The notes under the pieces are model-generated. The model did no database searches. It was not told where the DNA came from and saw only the letters and a program-made list of their open reading frames with translations. Below, piece by piece: positions 7,263-17,174 of a DNA stretch of 40,814 nt (positions are counted from its first letter, which is position 1; every line of letters begins with the position of its first letter). Made by a program: the position numbers and the translations under genes. Origin of the DNA: an uncultured Roseburia sp. (GTDB lineage Bacteria > Bacillota > Clostridia > Lachnospirales > Lachnospiraceae); assembly GCA_934358955.1 (NCBI GenBank), contig CAKRLC010000012.1:1-40814 (forward strand), given 5' to 3'.

Positions 7263-8981
7263 ATGGGACGAAAAGTCAAATTTCTATGGATTGCAGTTAT
7301 TTTATTACTTCCGATATTTCCATTGTCAGGATTACTGTACGGGGTAGATGTGAGTGATGTAGGATTGAGCATTAATCAGTATCGGTTTTGCTTTCAGGAT
7401 ATAGGAAGCGTTTATTTACCGATTTTGCTCACAGAAGTGATCGGCGCGATCTGGTTTCAGATATTAGGCTGGATCGGGGTTCCAACCTATCTGGGAACGG
7501 AAATTCTCTGGGTTCTGGCAATTTATTATATGTGCTTCTTAAGCTGGAAGATATACAGAAAGTACCGGAATGATGACTGGATCTATCCGGCATTATGCAT
7601 CGCGATCCTGTTTGCAAAATGCAATTTCCATTATTTTATTTATGCGACAGGCGTGGCGGTTATGTCGATGACAGCATTGTATTTTCTTATTCTTGCACTG
7701 AACGAAGAAAAATGCTGGATGCTTGGCTTTTCCACATTCTTTCTGGTCCTCGCATGCTTATGCAAGGTGTCCTCTGTATTTCAGTTTGCAGTGTTTGCAG
7801 TGTTATTTTATGACCTTTATAAAAAGAAAAATACAAGATATTTCTGGCGGCAGATGTTATCCTGTGTGGCAGGTGGGCTGATCGGTCTTCTTTTTGCATT
7901 TGTGCTGATACAGCTGACCTGTGGATATAAAGAATACGGCCAGATGCTGTTAGAAATGTTCCTCTATGCAGGAAATTCGCAGGATGGCCACACATTAGGC
8001 AATATGGTCATGTCCAATGTCAAAGGTGCTGTGCGCGGATTGCTTCTTATCGGAGTGGCAGGCATCTGCTATGTGGCCGCACAGAAAGTAAAAGTGTTCA
8101 AGGAAGTGATCCGGTATGGAACACCGGTCGTTGTGATCGGTTTATTGATCGGAAAGTTAGCCGGTGCTGAGAAACTGCCAGGCATTTCTGCCATTTATGC
8201 AGTTCTGGAGAATTACATTAATGCACTTGCTATTATGGTTGCCATGATTTATGTCTGTATGTTTTTTGTATTAAAAGACAAAGAATATGATCAGAAATAT
8301 AAAAACCTGGTGCTTGCATCGGGTCTGCTGACAGTACTGATGCCGCTTGGCTCCAATACAGGAATACAGCATGTCTGTAATGAGGCTTTTTTTGTTATTC
8401 CGGTAATGGTTGTCCTTGTGACAGACAAGATCAAAAAGCTGGAAACAGGATGCGTAGGTAAGAAATCAAAGTATCCGACAGCAGGTACGGTACTGATCTG
8501 CGCGATGGCACTTTGGTGCGTTGGAATGACGGCATACCAGAGCAGCTATATGACCAGGGCTTATTATGAAAATAAGGATCAGGCAAAAGAAAGCTCTATT
8601 GAAGAGCTGAAGTACATGAAATACGATGCGCAGGTCATGGATGAATTAGAAGATATCACGGCTTATCTGCGGGAATACGCAGGTGGTGAAAGAAAGCTGA
8701 TCGTGGGAGGCGCAGCGCCGATCTTAAATTATCTGTCAGGCATTCCGCCATATAATGAAGGCTGTGGTGGCTGGATCGAAACAGAATTTATTACAAAGGA
8801 ACAGATCAGCCAGCAGTTAGAGGATGTGGAAGTATATCCGATCGTCGTACTGTGTAAGATTGCAATAGAAGAAAAACAGCCAAAGGTTGCTCTGGTTGCA
8901 CAGTTTGTCGAAGATAATGATTATGAACTGACATACCAGACAGCAGAATATAGTGTTTATCTTCCGGCAGATGGAAGATAA
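7263..8981 (+). CDS. Multipass membrane protein, putative GT-C-type glycosyltransferase or polymerase
   Basis: A protein of about 572 residues with roughly eleven to thirteen hydrophobic helices, then a C-terminal part of about 130 residues with one more helix (AGTVLICAMALWCVGMTAY) and a charged soluble tail. The first extracytoplasmic loop carries YGVDVSDVGLS, an acidic motif in the place where GT-C glycosyltransferases have catalytic Asp residues. That location and the glycan context suggest a polyprenyl-phosphate-sugar-dependent transferase or a Wzy-type polymerase; family membership is not certain. I chose ATG 7263 (MGRKVKFLW) over an upstream TTG because GAGGTG lies just before it. It is the first gene of the operon, 22 bp before the fucosyltransferase start at 9004. 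Confidence 0.6.
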   Translation: MGRKVKFLWIAVILLLPIFPLSGLLYGVDVSDVGLSINQYRFCFQDIGSVYLPILLTEVIGAIWFQILGWIGVPTYLGTEILWVLAIYYMCFLSWKIYRKYRNDDWIYPALCIAILFAKCNFHYFIYATGVAVMSMTALYFLILALNEEKCWMLGFSTFFLVLACLCKVSSVFQFAVFAVLFYDLYKKKNTRYFWRQMLSCVAGGLIGLLFAFVLIQLTCGYKEYGQMLLEMFLYAGNSQDGHTLGNMVMSNVKGAVRGLLLIGVAGICYVAAQKVKVFKEVIRYGTPVVVIGLLIGKLAGAEKLPGISAIYAVLENYINALAIMVAMIYVCMFFVLKDKEYDQKYKNLVLASGLLTVLMPLGSNTGIQHVCNEAFFVIPVMVVLVTDKIKKLETGCVGKKSKYPTAGTVLICAMALWCVGMTAYQSSYMTRAYYENKDQAKESSIEELKYMKYDAQVMDELEDITAYLREYAGGERKLIVGGAAPILNYLSGIPPYNEGCGGWIETEFITKEQISQQLEDVEVYPIVVLCKIAIEEKQPKVALVAQFVEDNDYELTYQTAEYSVYLPADGR

Positions 8982-9003
8982 GAAAGACAATAGGAGACAG
9001 ACA

Positions 9004-9855
9004 TTGGTAGTAGTAAAAATAGGAGATGGAACAGGAAATCAGCTGTTTAATTATGCCTGCGGGTATGCAACTGCAAGGCGGGATCATGACAGCCTGATGT
9101 TAGATACGTCAGAATGTGATAATTCAACTCTGCGCAAATTTGAACTGGATAATTTCCAGGTCAGATATGATGCGAGAGAATCCTTTTCCAATCAGGGATT
9201 TTGGAAAAAGATTTATAAAAAAATAAGAAGAAATATAAAGTACCGTGTGATCATGGAGCGCGAGGTTTATTTAAACCGGAAGAAACAGTATGATGTGAAT
9301 GATATTGATCCGAGGGTTTATGAACCGAAAAAAGTACGCAACAAGTATTTGCAGGGCTATTGGCAGCATGTGGAATATTTTGAAGAATATTTTGATGAGA
9401 TTATGGAAATGATCCGCCCTGCATATGAACAGAGCGAGGCTGTCAGACAGCTGACGGAGCAGTTCCAGAAGACGGCGACCTGTGCAGTTCATGTAAGAGG
9501 TGGCGATCTGACCGGACCGGAAGGGGATTATTTCCGCAGAGCAGTCATGCGGATGATGGAAGAAAAACCGGATGTGAAGTATGTTGTATTCACAAATGAC
9601 AGGGACAGGGCAGAAAAAGTACTGGAAGAGATACAAAAAAAGAATCACATAGAATTGAGCTTTATTTCTGAGTACGGGACATTTTCAGATATTGATGAAT
9701 TTTTCTTAATGTCTGCATGCCAGAATCAGATTTTGTCTAACAGCACTTATTCAACCTGGGCTGCCTATGCAAATCAGTATAAAGAAAAAACAGTGATCAT
9801 GCCGGACGATATTCTGAGTGAACGCATGAAATTAAAAGATTGGATCATATTGTAA
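9004..9855 (+). CDS. GT11 alpha-1,2-fucosyltransferase
   Basis: A 283-residue GT11-family enzyme that transfers L-fucose from GDP-fucose to a glycan acceptor. It starts VVVKIGDGTGNQLFNYACG, the usual GxGNQ.F.YA beginning, and carries the GDP-fucose motif HVRGGDL near residue 163. SNSTYSTWAAY near residue 247 matches the conserved C-terminal motif (normally SNSTFSWWAAYL). The likely start is TTG 9004, because AGGAG (8992-8996) is spaced seven bases before it and the protein then begins exactly where the family does; an in-frame ATG at 8971 would overlap the previous gene. Its donor is supplied by the manC-gmd-fcl genes 8.4 kb downstream. Confidence 0.88.
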   Translation: MVVVKIGDGTGNQLFNYACGYATARRDHDSLMLDTSECDNSTLRKFELDNFQVRYDARESFSNQGFWKKIYKKIRRNIKYRVIMEREVYLNRKKQYDVNDIDPRVYEPKKVRNKYLQGYWQHVEYFEEYFDEIMEMIRPAYEQSEAVRQLTEQFQKTATCAVHVRGGDLTGPEGDYFRRAVMRMMEEKPDVKYVVFTNDRDRAEKVLEEIQKKNHIELSFISEYGTFSDIDEFFLMSACQNQILSNSTYSTWAAYANQYKEKTVIMPDDILSERMKLKDWIIL

Positions 9856-9877
9856 AGCTGCAGGAAAGGATAAAAAT

Positions 9878-11620
9878 ATGAAAAATATACTGCAAAATAT
9901 ATTTAAAGTTTTTGATAAGAAACAGAAAAAGAAACTGTTCGGGATGGCAATCCTGATTTTAATTAATTCCGGTGTGAGTTTACTTGGAGTATCCGTACTT
10001 CTTCCATTTATACAGGCTGTTATGGAACCGGAAGCACTGCTTGCCAACAAATACATTTCCCAGGTGTATCATGGACTCGGATTAACGGATACAAACCAGT
10101 TGATTATTTTGCTTGCGGTAATGATCATGATCGTATATGCAGCAAAAAATGGATTTATTATTTTTATGAACAATAAGCTATACAGCTTTTCTTACTATGG
10201 AAAGCAGGAGATGCAGGATCGGTTGATGAAATATTATATCGGTCAGGAATATACATTTTTCTTAAATCATAACAGTGCAGAGCTTATGCGGGATATCAAC
10301 TCTGATCCGGAAATGTTTTATGCAGCAGTTTTAAATATGCTGCAGCTGGCATCAGAAGTGTGTGTATGTGCAATTATGATCATCTATCTTGTGATCACAG
10401 ACCCGATCATTACGCTCGGTGTTGCAGTTGCAATGGGAATTATGGTATTCCTCTTTATGAAAAAACTCCGCCGTATCCTTGCCGGATTCGGAGAAGACAG
10501 AAGAAAATATAACGCAAATGTGCTTCAGTGTATGCAGGAAGCGTTTGGCGGTATCAAAGAGATCAAGATCGCAAACAGGGAAAAGTATTTTGAAGATGAA
10601 TTCTGTGAGCAGAATGGAAAATACACATATGTTATTAAACAGAATTCTTTCCTTGGCTCGATTCCAAAACCAATTATGGAGGCACTCTGCATCATCGGTC
10701 TTATGGCTGCGATCATTGTCAGAGTCAGCATGCAGACATCGAATCCGGCAGAGTTTGTCGGTGTATTAGCGGTATTTGCAGCGGCAGCTTTTTACTTATT
10801 ACCTTCTGCAAACAAAATGTCAGAGTATCTGGCATCTATTATCCATAACGGTGTTGTGATTGAACGTATCGGAAATGAATATGTAAAGATTCGCGATATG
10901 GAAGAACAGGATGAACAGAATCAGAATTATGCACCTGTAAAGCTGGAACAGGAGATCAAAGTGGAACATATGACCTTTGAGTATCCGGATACAGAAGAAG
11001 CGGTGTTGAAAGATATTAACCTTACCATCCCGAAAAATAACTCTGTTGCCTTTATCGGACCTTCCGGTGCAGGAAAAACAACAATGGTAGATCTGATCCT
11101 TGGCGTATTAAAGCCACAGGAAGGAAAGATTACAGTAGATGGTATGAATATCAGTGAATCTTACCGTGGATGGCATGATAAGATCGGATATATCCCACAG
11201 ACCATTTATATGTTAGATGATACGATCCGTAATAATATCGCATTCGGTAAAAAAGAAGGAATCAAGGATGAGGATGTCTGGGCAGCGTTGCGTCAGGCAC
11301 AGTTAGATGAATTTGTAGCATCACTGGACGAAGGATTAGATACTATGATCGGTGAAGCCGGAGTACGTCTTTCCGGAGGACAGAGACAGAGAATCGGTAT
11401 TGCAAGAGCACTTTACCGTAAACCGGAAGTACTGGTGCTTGATGAGGCAACATCTGCACTGGATACAGAGACAGAAGCAGCTGTTATGGAAGCAATCGAC
11501 AGTCTTCAGGGTAAAATGACAATGCTGATCATTGCACATCGTCTTTCTACGATCAGAAATTGTAATATTGTATACAAGGTAGAAAATGGTGGCGCCACAA
11601 TTCAGGAAAAACAGAATTAA
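9878..11620 (+). CDS. ABC exporter (permease-ATPase fusion), probable lipid-linked glycan flippase
   Basis: A 580-residue half-transporter. Residues 1 to about 330 form the six-helix ABC membrane domain and about 350-580 the ATPase. Walker A GPSGAGKTT is near residue 394, then LSGGQRQRIGIARAL near 497 and Walker B VLVLDEATSALD. It resembles the MsbA/PglK class. In a glycan operon without a visible Wzx-type flippase, the economical inference is that it flips the lipid-linked oligosaccharide across the membrane; peptide or drug export cannot be excluded. ATG 9878 follows AGGAAAGG. It lies 22 bp after the fucosyltransferase and 16 bp before the next gene. Confidence 0.85.
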   Translation: MKNILQNIFKVFDKKQKKKLFGMAILILINSGVSLLGVSVLLPFIQAVMEPEALLANKYISQVYHGLGLTDTNQLIILLAVMIMIVYAAKNGFIIFMNNKLYSFSYYGKQEMQDRLMKYYIGQEYTFFLNHNSAELMRDINSDPEMFYAAVLNMLQLASEVCVCAIMIIYLVITDPIITLGVAVAMGIMVFLFMKKLRRILAGFGEDRRKYNANVLQCMQEAFGGIKEIKIANREKYFEDEFCEQNGKYTYVIKQNSFLGSIPKPIMEALCIIGLMAAIIVRVSMQTSNPAEFVGVLAVFAAAAFYLLPSANKMSEYLASIIHNGVVIERIGNEYVKIRDMEEQDEQNQNYAPVKLEQEIKVEHMTFEYPDTEEAVLKDINLTIPKNNSVAFIGPSGAGKTTMVDLILGVLKPQEGKITVDGMNISESYRGWHDKIGYIPQTIYMLDDTIRNNIAFGKKEGIKDEDVWAALRQAQLDEFVASLDEGLDTMIGEAGVRLSGGQRQRIGIARALYRKPEVLVLDEATSALDTETEAAVMEAIDSLQGKMTMLIIAHRLSTIRNCNIVYKVENGGATIQEKQN

Positions 11621-11636
11621 CGAAAGAGGGAAAAAG

Positions 11637-12461
11637 ATGATTATTGTTGAACCATGTGCAGGGCTTGGAAATAAACTTCTTGGCCTGTCATCTGCTTATG
11701 CAGTCGCACAGAAACTAAATCGGGAATTTGTTGTGATCTGGAAAAGAGAAGTCGGCTGTAACGTCCGTGCGGAAGAATTGTTTGACCTTCCGGTAAAGGT
11801 GATCGAGATCAGTGAGAATGGATATTCCAAAGAACCGGTTGCTAATTTTATGGGAAATCTCACAAAAGATAAATGGAGAAAACAAGCTACCAGATTTTTA
11901 GATTGTGATGAAGTAGAAGAGATCAAGGCAAAAGAAGGCTTTGAAGGAATGTTAAAGGTGATTGAAAAAGAACCTGTGATCTACTTAAAATCATTTGGAC
12001 CGATCTGCGAGCTGGACGCTTCCTGTTTTTCTTTCTTAAAACCGAGTGCAAATATTGAGAAAAAAGGAAAACAGCTTTTTTCCCAATTAAATGAAAATAC
12101 AGTTGGTGTTCACGTCAGACGTACCGATCATACGGAAGCGATCGCAAACAGCCCATTGTCACTTTTTATAGATAAGATGAAGCAGGAATTGCAGGAAAAT
12201 CCAAAAACAGGATTTTTTGTGGCAACCGATGATGCGCTTGTAAAGAAAGAACTTCGGGAAGGATTACCGGAAGCTGAGTTGATCTTTAATGAATCCGGAA
12301 TTATTGACAGAAATTCCAAAGAGGGATTGGAGGATGCATTTATTGAAATGCTGTCATTATCAAGATGTCGGAAGATCATCGGAAGTTATAACAGTACATT
12401 TAGTTTAATTCCTTCTTATATTGGAAATATTCCGCTTGAAGTAGTGAAAAAAGGACAGTAG
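11637..12461 (+). CDS. Fucosyltransferase-like glycosyltransferase (GT11/GT23-type fold)
   Basis: A 274-residue soluble protein. The start MIIVEPCAGLGNKLLGLSSAYA has the GLGN..L...A pattern of GDP-fucose-dependent transferases, and HVRRTD at residue 159 is the Arg-containing GDP-fucose motif. Near the C-terminus, IIGSYNSTFSLIPSYIG parallels the SNSTFS motif. It is divergent from classical GT11 and I do not assign a linkage. ATG 11637 (after GAGGG) is preferred over an in-frame upstream codon that would overlap the ABC exporter. Together with the gene at 9004 this gives the cluster two probable fucosyl transfer steps. Confidence 0.7.
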   Translation: MIIVEPCAGLGNKLLGLSSAYAVAQKLNREFVVIWKREVGCNVRAEELFDLPVKVIEISENGYSKEPVANFMGNLTKDKWRKQATRFLDCDEVEEIKAKEGFEGMLKVIEKEPVIYLKSFGPICELDASCFSFLKPSANIEKKGKQLFSQLNENTVGVHVRRTDHTEAIANSPLSLFIDKMKQELQENPKTGFFVATDDALVKKELREGLPEAELIFNESGIIDRNSKEGLEDAFIEMLSLSRCRKIIGSYNSTFSLIPSYIGNIPLEVVKKGQ

Positions 12462-12464
12462 GCT

Positions 12465-13199
12465 ATGACAGAAAAAAGATGTTGTAAGATATTGGGAACA
12501 GATATTTTAGTAACCAATATGACAGATACCGTGAAACGGATCGAAAATGATATAGATGAGCTGCGTGGAGAATATATTTGTGTCGGAAATGTGCATACAA
12601 CAGTTATGGCACATGATGATGCCCATTATCATGAAGTGCAAAAAGATGCGGCTTTTGTACTCCCGGATGGAAAACCGTTGTCGGTTTATTGCAGAAAACA
12701 TGGTTTCCCGGATGCGGAAAGAGTGACAGGGCCGGACCTAATGTATCATATGTTTGAGCGTGAGAATGGGTTGAAGCATTATTTTTATGGAAGCTCTCCG
12801 GAAACTTTGAAACTGCTCGAGGAAAAATTAAGGGAAAAGTATCCACATCTGCAGATCGTGGGTATGGTATCGCCTCCTTTCCGTAAGCTGAGTGCACAGG
12901 AGGACGATGAAGAGATCAGAAAAATCAATGAATCCGGCGCAGACATTATCTGGGTAGGACTTGGAGCTCCAAAGCAGGAAAACTGGATGTATGATCACCG
13001 CGGAAAAGTAAATGGTGTGATGCTTGGAGTGGGAGCTGGATTTGATTATCATGCAGGAAATATCAAACGAGCACCTGCCTGGATGCAGAAATGCAGCCTG
13101 GAATGGCTGTATCGTCTGATGCAGGATCCAAAGCGTTTATTTAAACGATATCTGGTAACAAATACCCGTTATCTGTGGCTGATCAGAAGAGACAAATAG
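12465..13199 (+). CDS. WecG/TagA/CpsF family (GT26) glycosyltransferase
   Basis: A 244-residue GT26 enzyme, full length. The hallmarks are DGKPLSVYCRKHG with the following RVTGPDLM, YFYGSSPETLKLLEEKL, WVGLGAPKQENWM and GVGAGFDYHAGNIKRAPAWMQ, then a basic C-terminal tail (LFKRYL) typical of membrane association. Relatives transfer N-acetylmannosamine or N-acetylmannosaminuronic acid onto lipid-linked GlcNAc early in teichoic acid or capsule assembly. No priming polyprenyl-phosphate sugar transferase is visible in the window, so this may act on a primer made elsewhere. It starts 3 bp after the preceding stop codon. Confidence 0.92.
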   Translation: MTEKRCCKILGTDILVTNMTDTVKRIENDIDELRGEYICVGNVHTTVMAHDDAHYHEVQKDAAFVLPDGKPLSVYCRKHGFPDAERVTGPDLMYHMFERENGLKHYFYGSSPETLKLLEEKLREKYPHLQIVGMVSPPFRKLSAQEDDEEIRKINESGADIIWVGLGAPKQENWMYDHRGKVNGVMLGVGAGFDYHAGNIKRAPAWMQKCSLEWLYRLMQDPKRLFKRYLVTNTRYLWLIRRDK

Positions 13200-13215
13200 A
13201 GGGAGGCAGACTGAT

Positions 13216-15084
13216 ATGTGTGGAATCTACGGTGTTATAAACAAAAGAGTCAGCAGGGATAAGGCAGAACAATGTTTGGATACGATGATACATCGTGGAC
13301 CGGACGGATCCGGACTCTGGCAGGAAGATGGTGTTACCTTAGGACACAGACGTCTTGCAATCTTAGACCTGACAAGTGCAGGAAGCCAGCCAATGTCTTA
13401 TGCCAATGAACGGTACTGGATGACTTTTAATGGGGAAATTTATAATTTTATTGAAATCCGGGACGAATTACAGAAAAAGGGCTATACCTTCCGAGGAAAC
13501 AGTGATTCGGAAGTGATCATGGCTGCTTACTGTGAGTGGAAGGAAAAGTGTCTGGATCGTTTTAATGGTATGTGGACATTCTCGATCTGGGACAGACAGG
13601 AAAAAAGCCTTTTTATCTCCAGAGACCGTTTCGGTGTAAAACCGCTTTATTATACAGAATTTGAAGATGGTGGATTTGCATTTGCATCTGAGATGAAGGC
13701 ACTGCTTCCGATCATGGATAAGGTAGAGCCGAATAAAGCAATGTTCGACCGCTACTTTGCAGACAACCATTATGAATCTCAGCCGGAGTGCCTGATCAAA
13801 GGAATCAAAAGATTCCCGGCAGGAAGCTATGCATGGATCCGTAATGGAAAAACAGAATTAAAAACCTTCTGGAATACATTAGATCATCTGATCGAAGTGC
13901 CGGAATCTTATGAAGAACAGGTAGAACAGTTTAGAGAGTTGTTTTTAGATGCCTGCAAGATCCGAATGAGAAGTGATGTTACACTTGGAACCGGATTAAG
14001 CGGTGGATTAGATTCCTCGGCTACGATCTGTGCCATGTCCTATATTTCAAAGCATCTTACAGATGAGAGAACAAATGGTGACTGGCAGCATGCGTATGTA
14101 GCATGTTTTCCGGGAACAGATCTGGATGAAACAAAATACGCAAAGCAGGTAACTGATTTCCTTGGAATAAAGAATACTTTTGTAAATATTGATTCTGCAA
14201 TTCCGGAAAAAGAGTTTTTAAGACAGATGTTCTGTTTTGAAGAACTTTGGGGAAATCCTCAGGTTCCGATGATGGAGCTGTATAAAAAAGAACGGGAATA
14301 CGGAACAACCGTATCCTTAGATGGACATGCAGCGGATGAATTGTTTGCAGGATATGGCTTTGATTTATTAAAAGCTTACCCGGATGCAAAGACAAAAGAA
14401 GAGATCGATATGATCACAACGGCTTATCTGAATCAGAATTCTGAGGAAGGGATTGCAGTTGGTTCCGCTGAATTCAAAAAGCAGAGAAATAAGCTTTATC
14501 GCGAATACATGGCAAAATATTATGCGAAGAAGCTCCTTGGCAAGGCAGATGTAAAGAGTGCTTACAGCAATCATCCAAACTGGGATCGTCTGGATAATCT
14601 GAATAAAACACTTTTTGTTTCCACACATGAGACAATTTTGCCGACACTTTTGCGCAACTATGACCGTGCAAGTATGGCAGCCAGTGTAGAGATCCGTATG
14701 CCATTTTTAGATTACCGGCTGGTGGAATTCGCTTTCTCGATCGGATGGCGTTCTAAGCTGCATGGTGGTTTTTCAAAATCAATTGTCCGGGATGCCGGAG
14801 CAGCTTTTATGCCGCATGAGATTGCATACCGCAGAACAAAGTTAGGATTTAATGCACCAATTTTAGATTGGATGAAGGGACCATACCGGCAGTTCTTCGA
14901 AGATACGGTAGCATCAGCGGACTTTGCCAATTGTGATCTGATCGATCATCCGGAACAGATCCGCAATGACCTTACTGATTTCTTAAATGGAAAAAATGCA
15001 ACCTTCCATCAGGCTGCTGATATCTGGAACCGGATCCAGCCGTATTTGTGGGAAAGAGCCCTGATCAAGCAGGATTGGAGATAG
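13216..15084 (+). CDS. asnB: Asparagine synthase (glutamine-hydrolysing) family amidotransferase
   Basis: A 622-residue AsnB-type enzyme. Met-Cys at the start (MCGIYGVINK) leaves the nucleophile Cys at residue 2 of the glutaminase domain (about 1-210), with RLAILDL and NGEIYN motifs. The synthetase domain follows, with PP-loop SGGLDSS near residue 262. Housekeeping AsnB makes asparagine from aspartate, glutamine and ATP. Here it sits 16 bp after a GT26 gene and 7 bp before an acyltransferase gene, so amidation of a sugar carboxylate or amino-acid substituent in the surface glycan is an alternative. The sequence alone does not choose between these. The symbol names the family only. Confidence 0.85.
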   Translation: MCGIYGVINKRVSRDKAEQCLDTMIHRGPDGSGLWQEDGVTLGHRRLAILDLTSAGSQPMSYANERYWMTFNGEIYNFIEIRDELQKKGYTFRGNSDSEVIMAAYCEWKEKCLDRFNGMWTFSIWDRQEKSLFISRDRFGVKPLYYTEFEDGGFAFASEMKALLPIMDKVEPNKAMFDRYFADNHYESQPECLIKGIKRFPAGSYAWIRNGKTELKTFWNTLDHLIEVPESYEEQVEQFRELFLDACKIRMRSDVTLGTGLSGGLDSSATICAMSYISKHLTDERTNGDWQHAYVACFPGTDLDETKYAKQVTDFLGIKNTFVNIDSAIPEKEFLRQMFCFEELWGNPQVPMMELYKKEREYGTTVSLDGHAADELFAGYGFDLLKAYPDAKTKEEIDMITTAYLNQNSEEGIAVGSAEFKKQRNKLYREYMAKYYAKKLLGKADVKSAYSNHPNWDRLDNLNKTLFVSTHETILPTLLRNYDRASMAASVEIRMPFLDYRLVEFAFSIGWRSKLHGGFSKSIVRDAGAAFMPHEIAYRRTKLGFNAPILDWMKGPYRQFFEDTVASADFANCDLIDHPEQIRNDLTDFLNGKNATFHQAADIWNRIQPYLWERALIKQDWR

Positions 15085-15091
15085 GCGAAAT

Positions 15092-16117
15092 ATGAAACGA
15101 TACAAATATTTGGATGTTGCAAGAGGAATCGGATTACTGTTAGTGATCATTTCGCATAGCTGTGGATTGAGCAGGTATTTGATTTATTACTATATCCAGC
15201 TTTTCTTTGTAGTGTCAGGTTATATTTATAAAGAAGGAAGAAGCTATCAGGAAAATGTTGCGAAAAAAGCAAAACGTCTGCTGATCCCGTATTTCGGATA
15301 CAGTGCGATGCTGCTTGCATTTTATGCATTGATTGGACGGACCTTTGAGGAGACAAAAGCGTCGGCATTGGGGATTTTATATTCCAGATGCTGCCTGTAT
15401 GATACGACAACACACACCGATAATGTTTATCTGTTTACGATAGCAAACGGTGCCATGTGGTATCTAACAGCCTTCTTTGTGACAAGCCTTGTTTATCACC
15501 TTGTCATTGACCGTTGTTTAAAGGATAAAAAATTCCTTGTGATCTGCATGATCATTCTTACGGGAATCACGATGCTTTTGGCAGATATTCCGGTTCTGCT
15601 CCCATGGAGCATAGATATTGCCTGTGTCGGAACAATTTTTATGATTGTCGGAACACTGCTTGGCAGAATGGAATTTTTTGAGAAGAAATGGAATCTTCCA
15701 TTGATCGCAGGAACTTTTGTGGTGTACATGGTATTATGTACGATTAATCCGGGGCTGAATATGTCGATCCGCGAATATGGAAAATATGGAGCATTCAGTG
15801 TGCCATTCTTTATCCTGATCGGTATCAGTGGCTCGATGCTTTGCATTTGGTTTGGAAAGCTGATCCAGAACTTAAAGATCGGAAGCCTGATGGCTTATAT
15901 TGGACAGAATACGATCATATTACTGGCATTCCATCTTTTGGGACTGGAAGTATTTGAGATGATCGCACAGCGGTTTATGAATGTAGAAGGATTAAGCGGG
16001 ATCGCATTCGTATGCTATCATGCGATACGTGTGACGGTTTCTGTCTGCGGCTGTCTTGTGCTTGGAAAGATCATGGATGCCATAAAAGGCCGGATAAATA
16101 GAAAGCGCAGGGCATAA
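15092..16117 (+). CDS. Acyltransferase family 3 membrane protein (OatA-like)
   Basis: A 341-residue multipass membrane protein. The N-terminus MKRYKYLDVARGIGLLLVIISHS carries the family's D.aRGi pattern and a catalytic-type His, followed by IQLFFVVSGYIYK and the basic KKAKRLLIPY loop. About ten helices are predicted by eye. Proteins of this group acylate surface sugars. It begins 7 bp after asnB and ends 2 bp before the next acyltransferase, so it is clearly operonic. The closest general resemblance is to fucose- or rhamnose-acetylating enzymes, but the acceptor is unknown. Confidence 0.85.
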   Translation: MKRYKYLDVARGIGLLLVIISHSCGLSRYLIYYYIQLFFVVSGYIYKEGRSYQENVAKKAKRLLIPYFGYSAMLLAFYALIGRTFEETKASALGILYSRCCLYDTTTHTDNVYLFTIANGAMWYLTAFFVTSLVYHLVIDRCLKDKKFLVICMIILTGITMLLADIPVLLPWSIDIACVGTIFMIVGTLLGRMEFFEKKWNLPLIAGTFVVYMVLCTINPGLNMSIREYGKYGAFSVPFFILIGISGSMLCIWFGKLIQNLKIGSLMAYIGQNTIILLAFHLLGLEVFEMIAQRFMNVEGLSGIAFVCYHAIRVTVSVCGCLVLGKIMDAIKGRINRKRRA

Positions 16118-16119
16118 TT

Positions 16120-17169
16120 ATGGAAAAAACAATAAAAAAAGGAAGAAATTCCAGTATTGAACTATTACGGATTGTTGCACTTGTATTTATTTTCTGGATG
16201 CATGCAGCTGGAAGTTATCAGGATAATAACATCAGTGCATGGGGAGATATCGCGATCTCTGTTGTTGGAAATATCGGTGTCTCCTGTTTCATTCTGATCT
16301 CCGGTTATTATGGGATCCGGCTTCAGGCAAAGAAAATGATGCAATTGGAATGCATGATCTTATTTTATTCCTGGGCAGCTTTAATCTTACAGACAGTGTG
16401 GGGAGTCAGACCGGGAGGAGAAGAGCTTCTTTCCTATCTGCTTCCGGTGATCGGAAAAAGATCCTGGTATTTTACCTGCTATTTTGCACTGGCATTTTTA
16501 AGCCCGTTTTTAAATGAGATGACAGAAAAGCTGGCAGAAATGCGCTTTCGACAATTGCTGGCAGTGATGATCCTTGTTTTTTCAGGAGTTACAACATTTT
16601 TCTTTTTTGACATAAATGGAGATGGCGGAAAAGGTGTTGTGCATATGATAATGCTCTACCTGATCGGCCGGTATATCGGAATGTACCGAAAAGAAAAAAC
16701 GTATCAGACAGGAAAACTGATCGGACTGTTTGCAGTGGTTTCCATCGTGAATTTTTGCTTGAACGGGGCATTATATGTTGCGACCGGAACCGTGCAGAAC
16801 CGGTTTGCAAGGGACAATACGTTATTTACGATCGCAGAGGCGGTTCTTGTGTTCCTGATTTTTAAAAATATACATTTTGAGAATCAGCTTGTGAATAAAA
16901 TGGCAAGACACGTTCCGGCAGTTTTCTTATTCGAGTGGACGCTTCGCAGCATTATGACAATGTACCTGTTTGATTATCAGAAATACGCAGCAAAAAATTA
17001 CTATGATGTCATTTTATTTGCGGTGGCGATCGCACTGGTCATCTTAGGAAGTGTGATCGACTGGCTTCGGATCACAGTGCTGCACAGACCAGAGAAATGG
17101 ATCGTGGATCATTGCTATGGAGCAGGCACAAAAGTATTTGCCCGGATCCGGGCAAAAGCAGGTCTTTAG
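16120..17169 (+). CDS. Acyltransferase family 3 membrane protein
   Basis: A 349-residue multipass membrane protein. N-terminal SSIELLRIVALVFIFWMHAAG has the ELLRI..l..i..H signature of the acyltransferase-3 family, followed by VGVSCFILISGYYGI in helix 2. It is not closely similar to its neighbour at 15092, so it is not a recent duplicate. It is probably the last gene of the glycan operon. It ends 5 bp from the stop codon of the convergent AraC gene, with no hairpin terminator between them. Confidence 0.85.
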   Translation: MEKTIKKGRNSSIELLRIVALVFIFWMHAAGSYQDNNISAWGDIAISVVGNIGVSCFILISGYYGIRLQAKKMMQLECMILFYSWAALILQTVWGVRPGGEELLSYLLPVIGKRSWYFTCYFALAFLSPFLNEMTEKLAEMRFRQLLAVMILVFSGVTTFFFFDINGDGGKGVVHMIMLYLIGRYIGMYRKEKTYQTGKLIGLFAVVSIVNFCLNGALYVATGTVQNRFARDNTLFTIAEAVLVFLIFKNIHFENQLVNKMARHVPAVFLFEWTLRSIMTMYLFDYQKYAAKNYYDVILFAVAIALVILGSVIDWLRITVLHRPEKWIVDHCYGAGTKVFARIRAKAGL

Positions 17170-17174
17170 AAATG

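Noticed and set aside
7049..7372. A 107-codon open frame on the minus strand
   Set aside because: It runs across repeat copy 3, the glycan promoter and the start of the first glycan gene, and its translation shows no domain.
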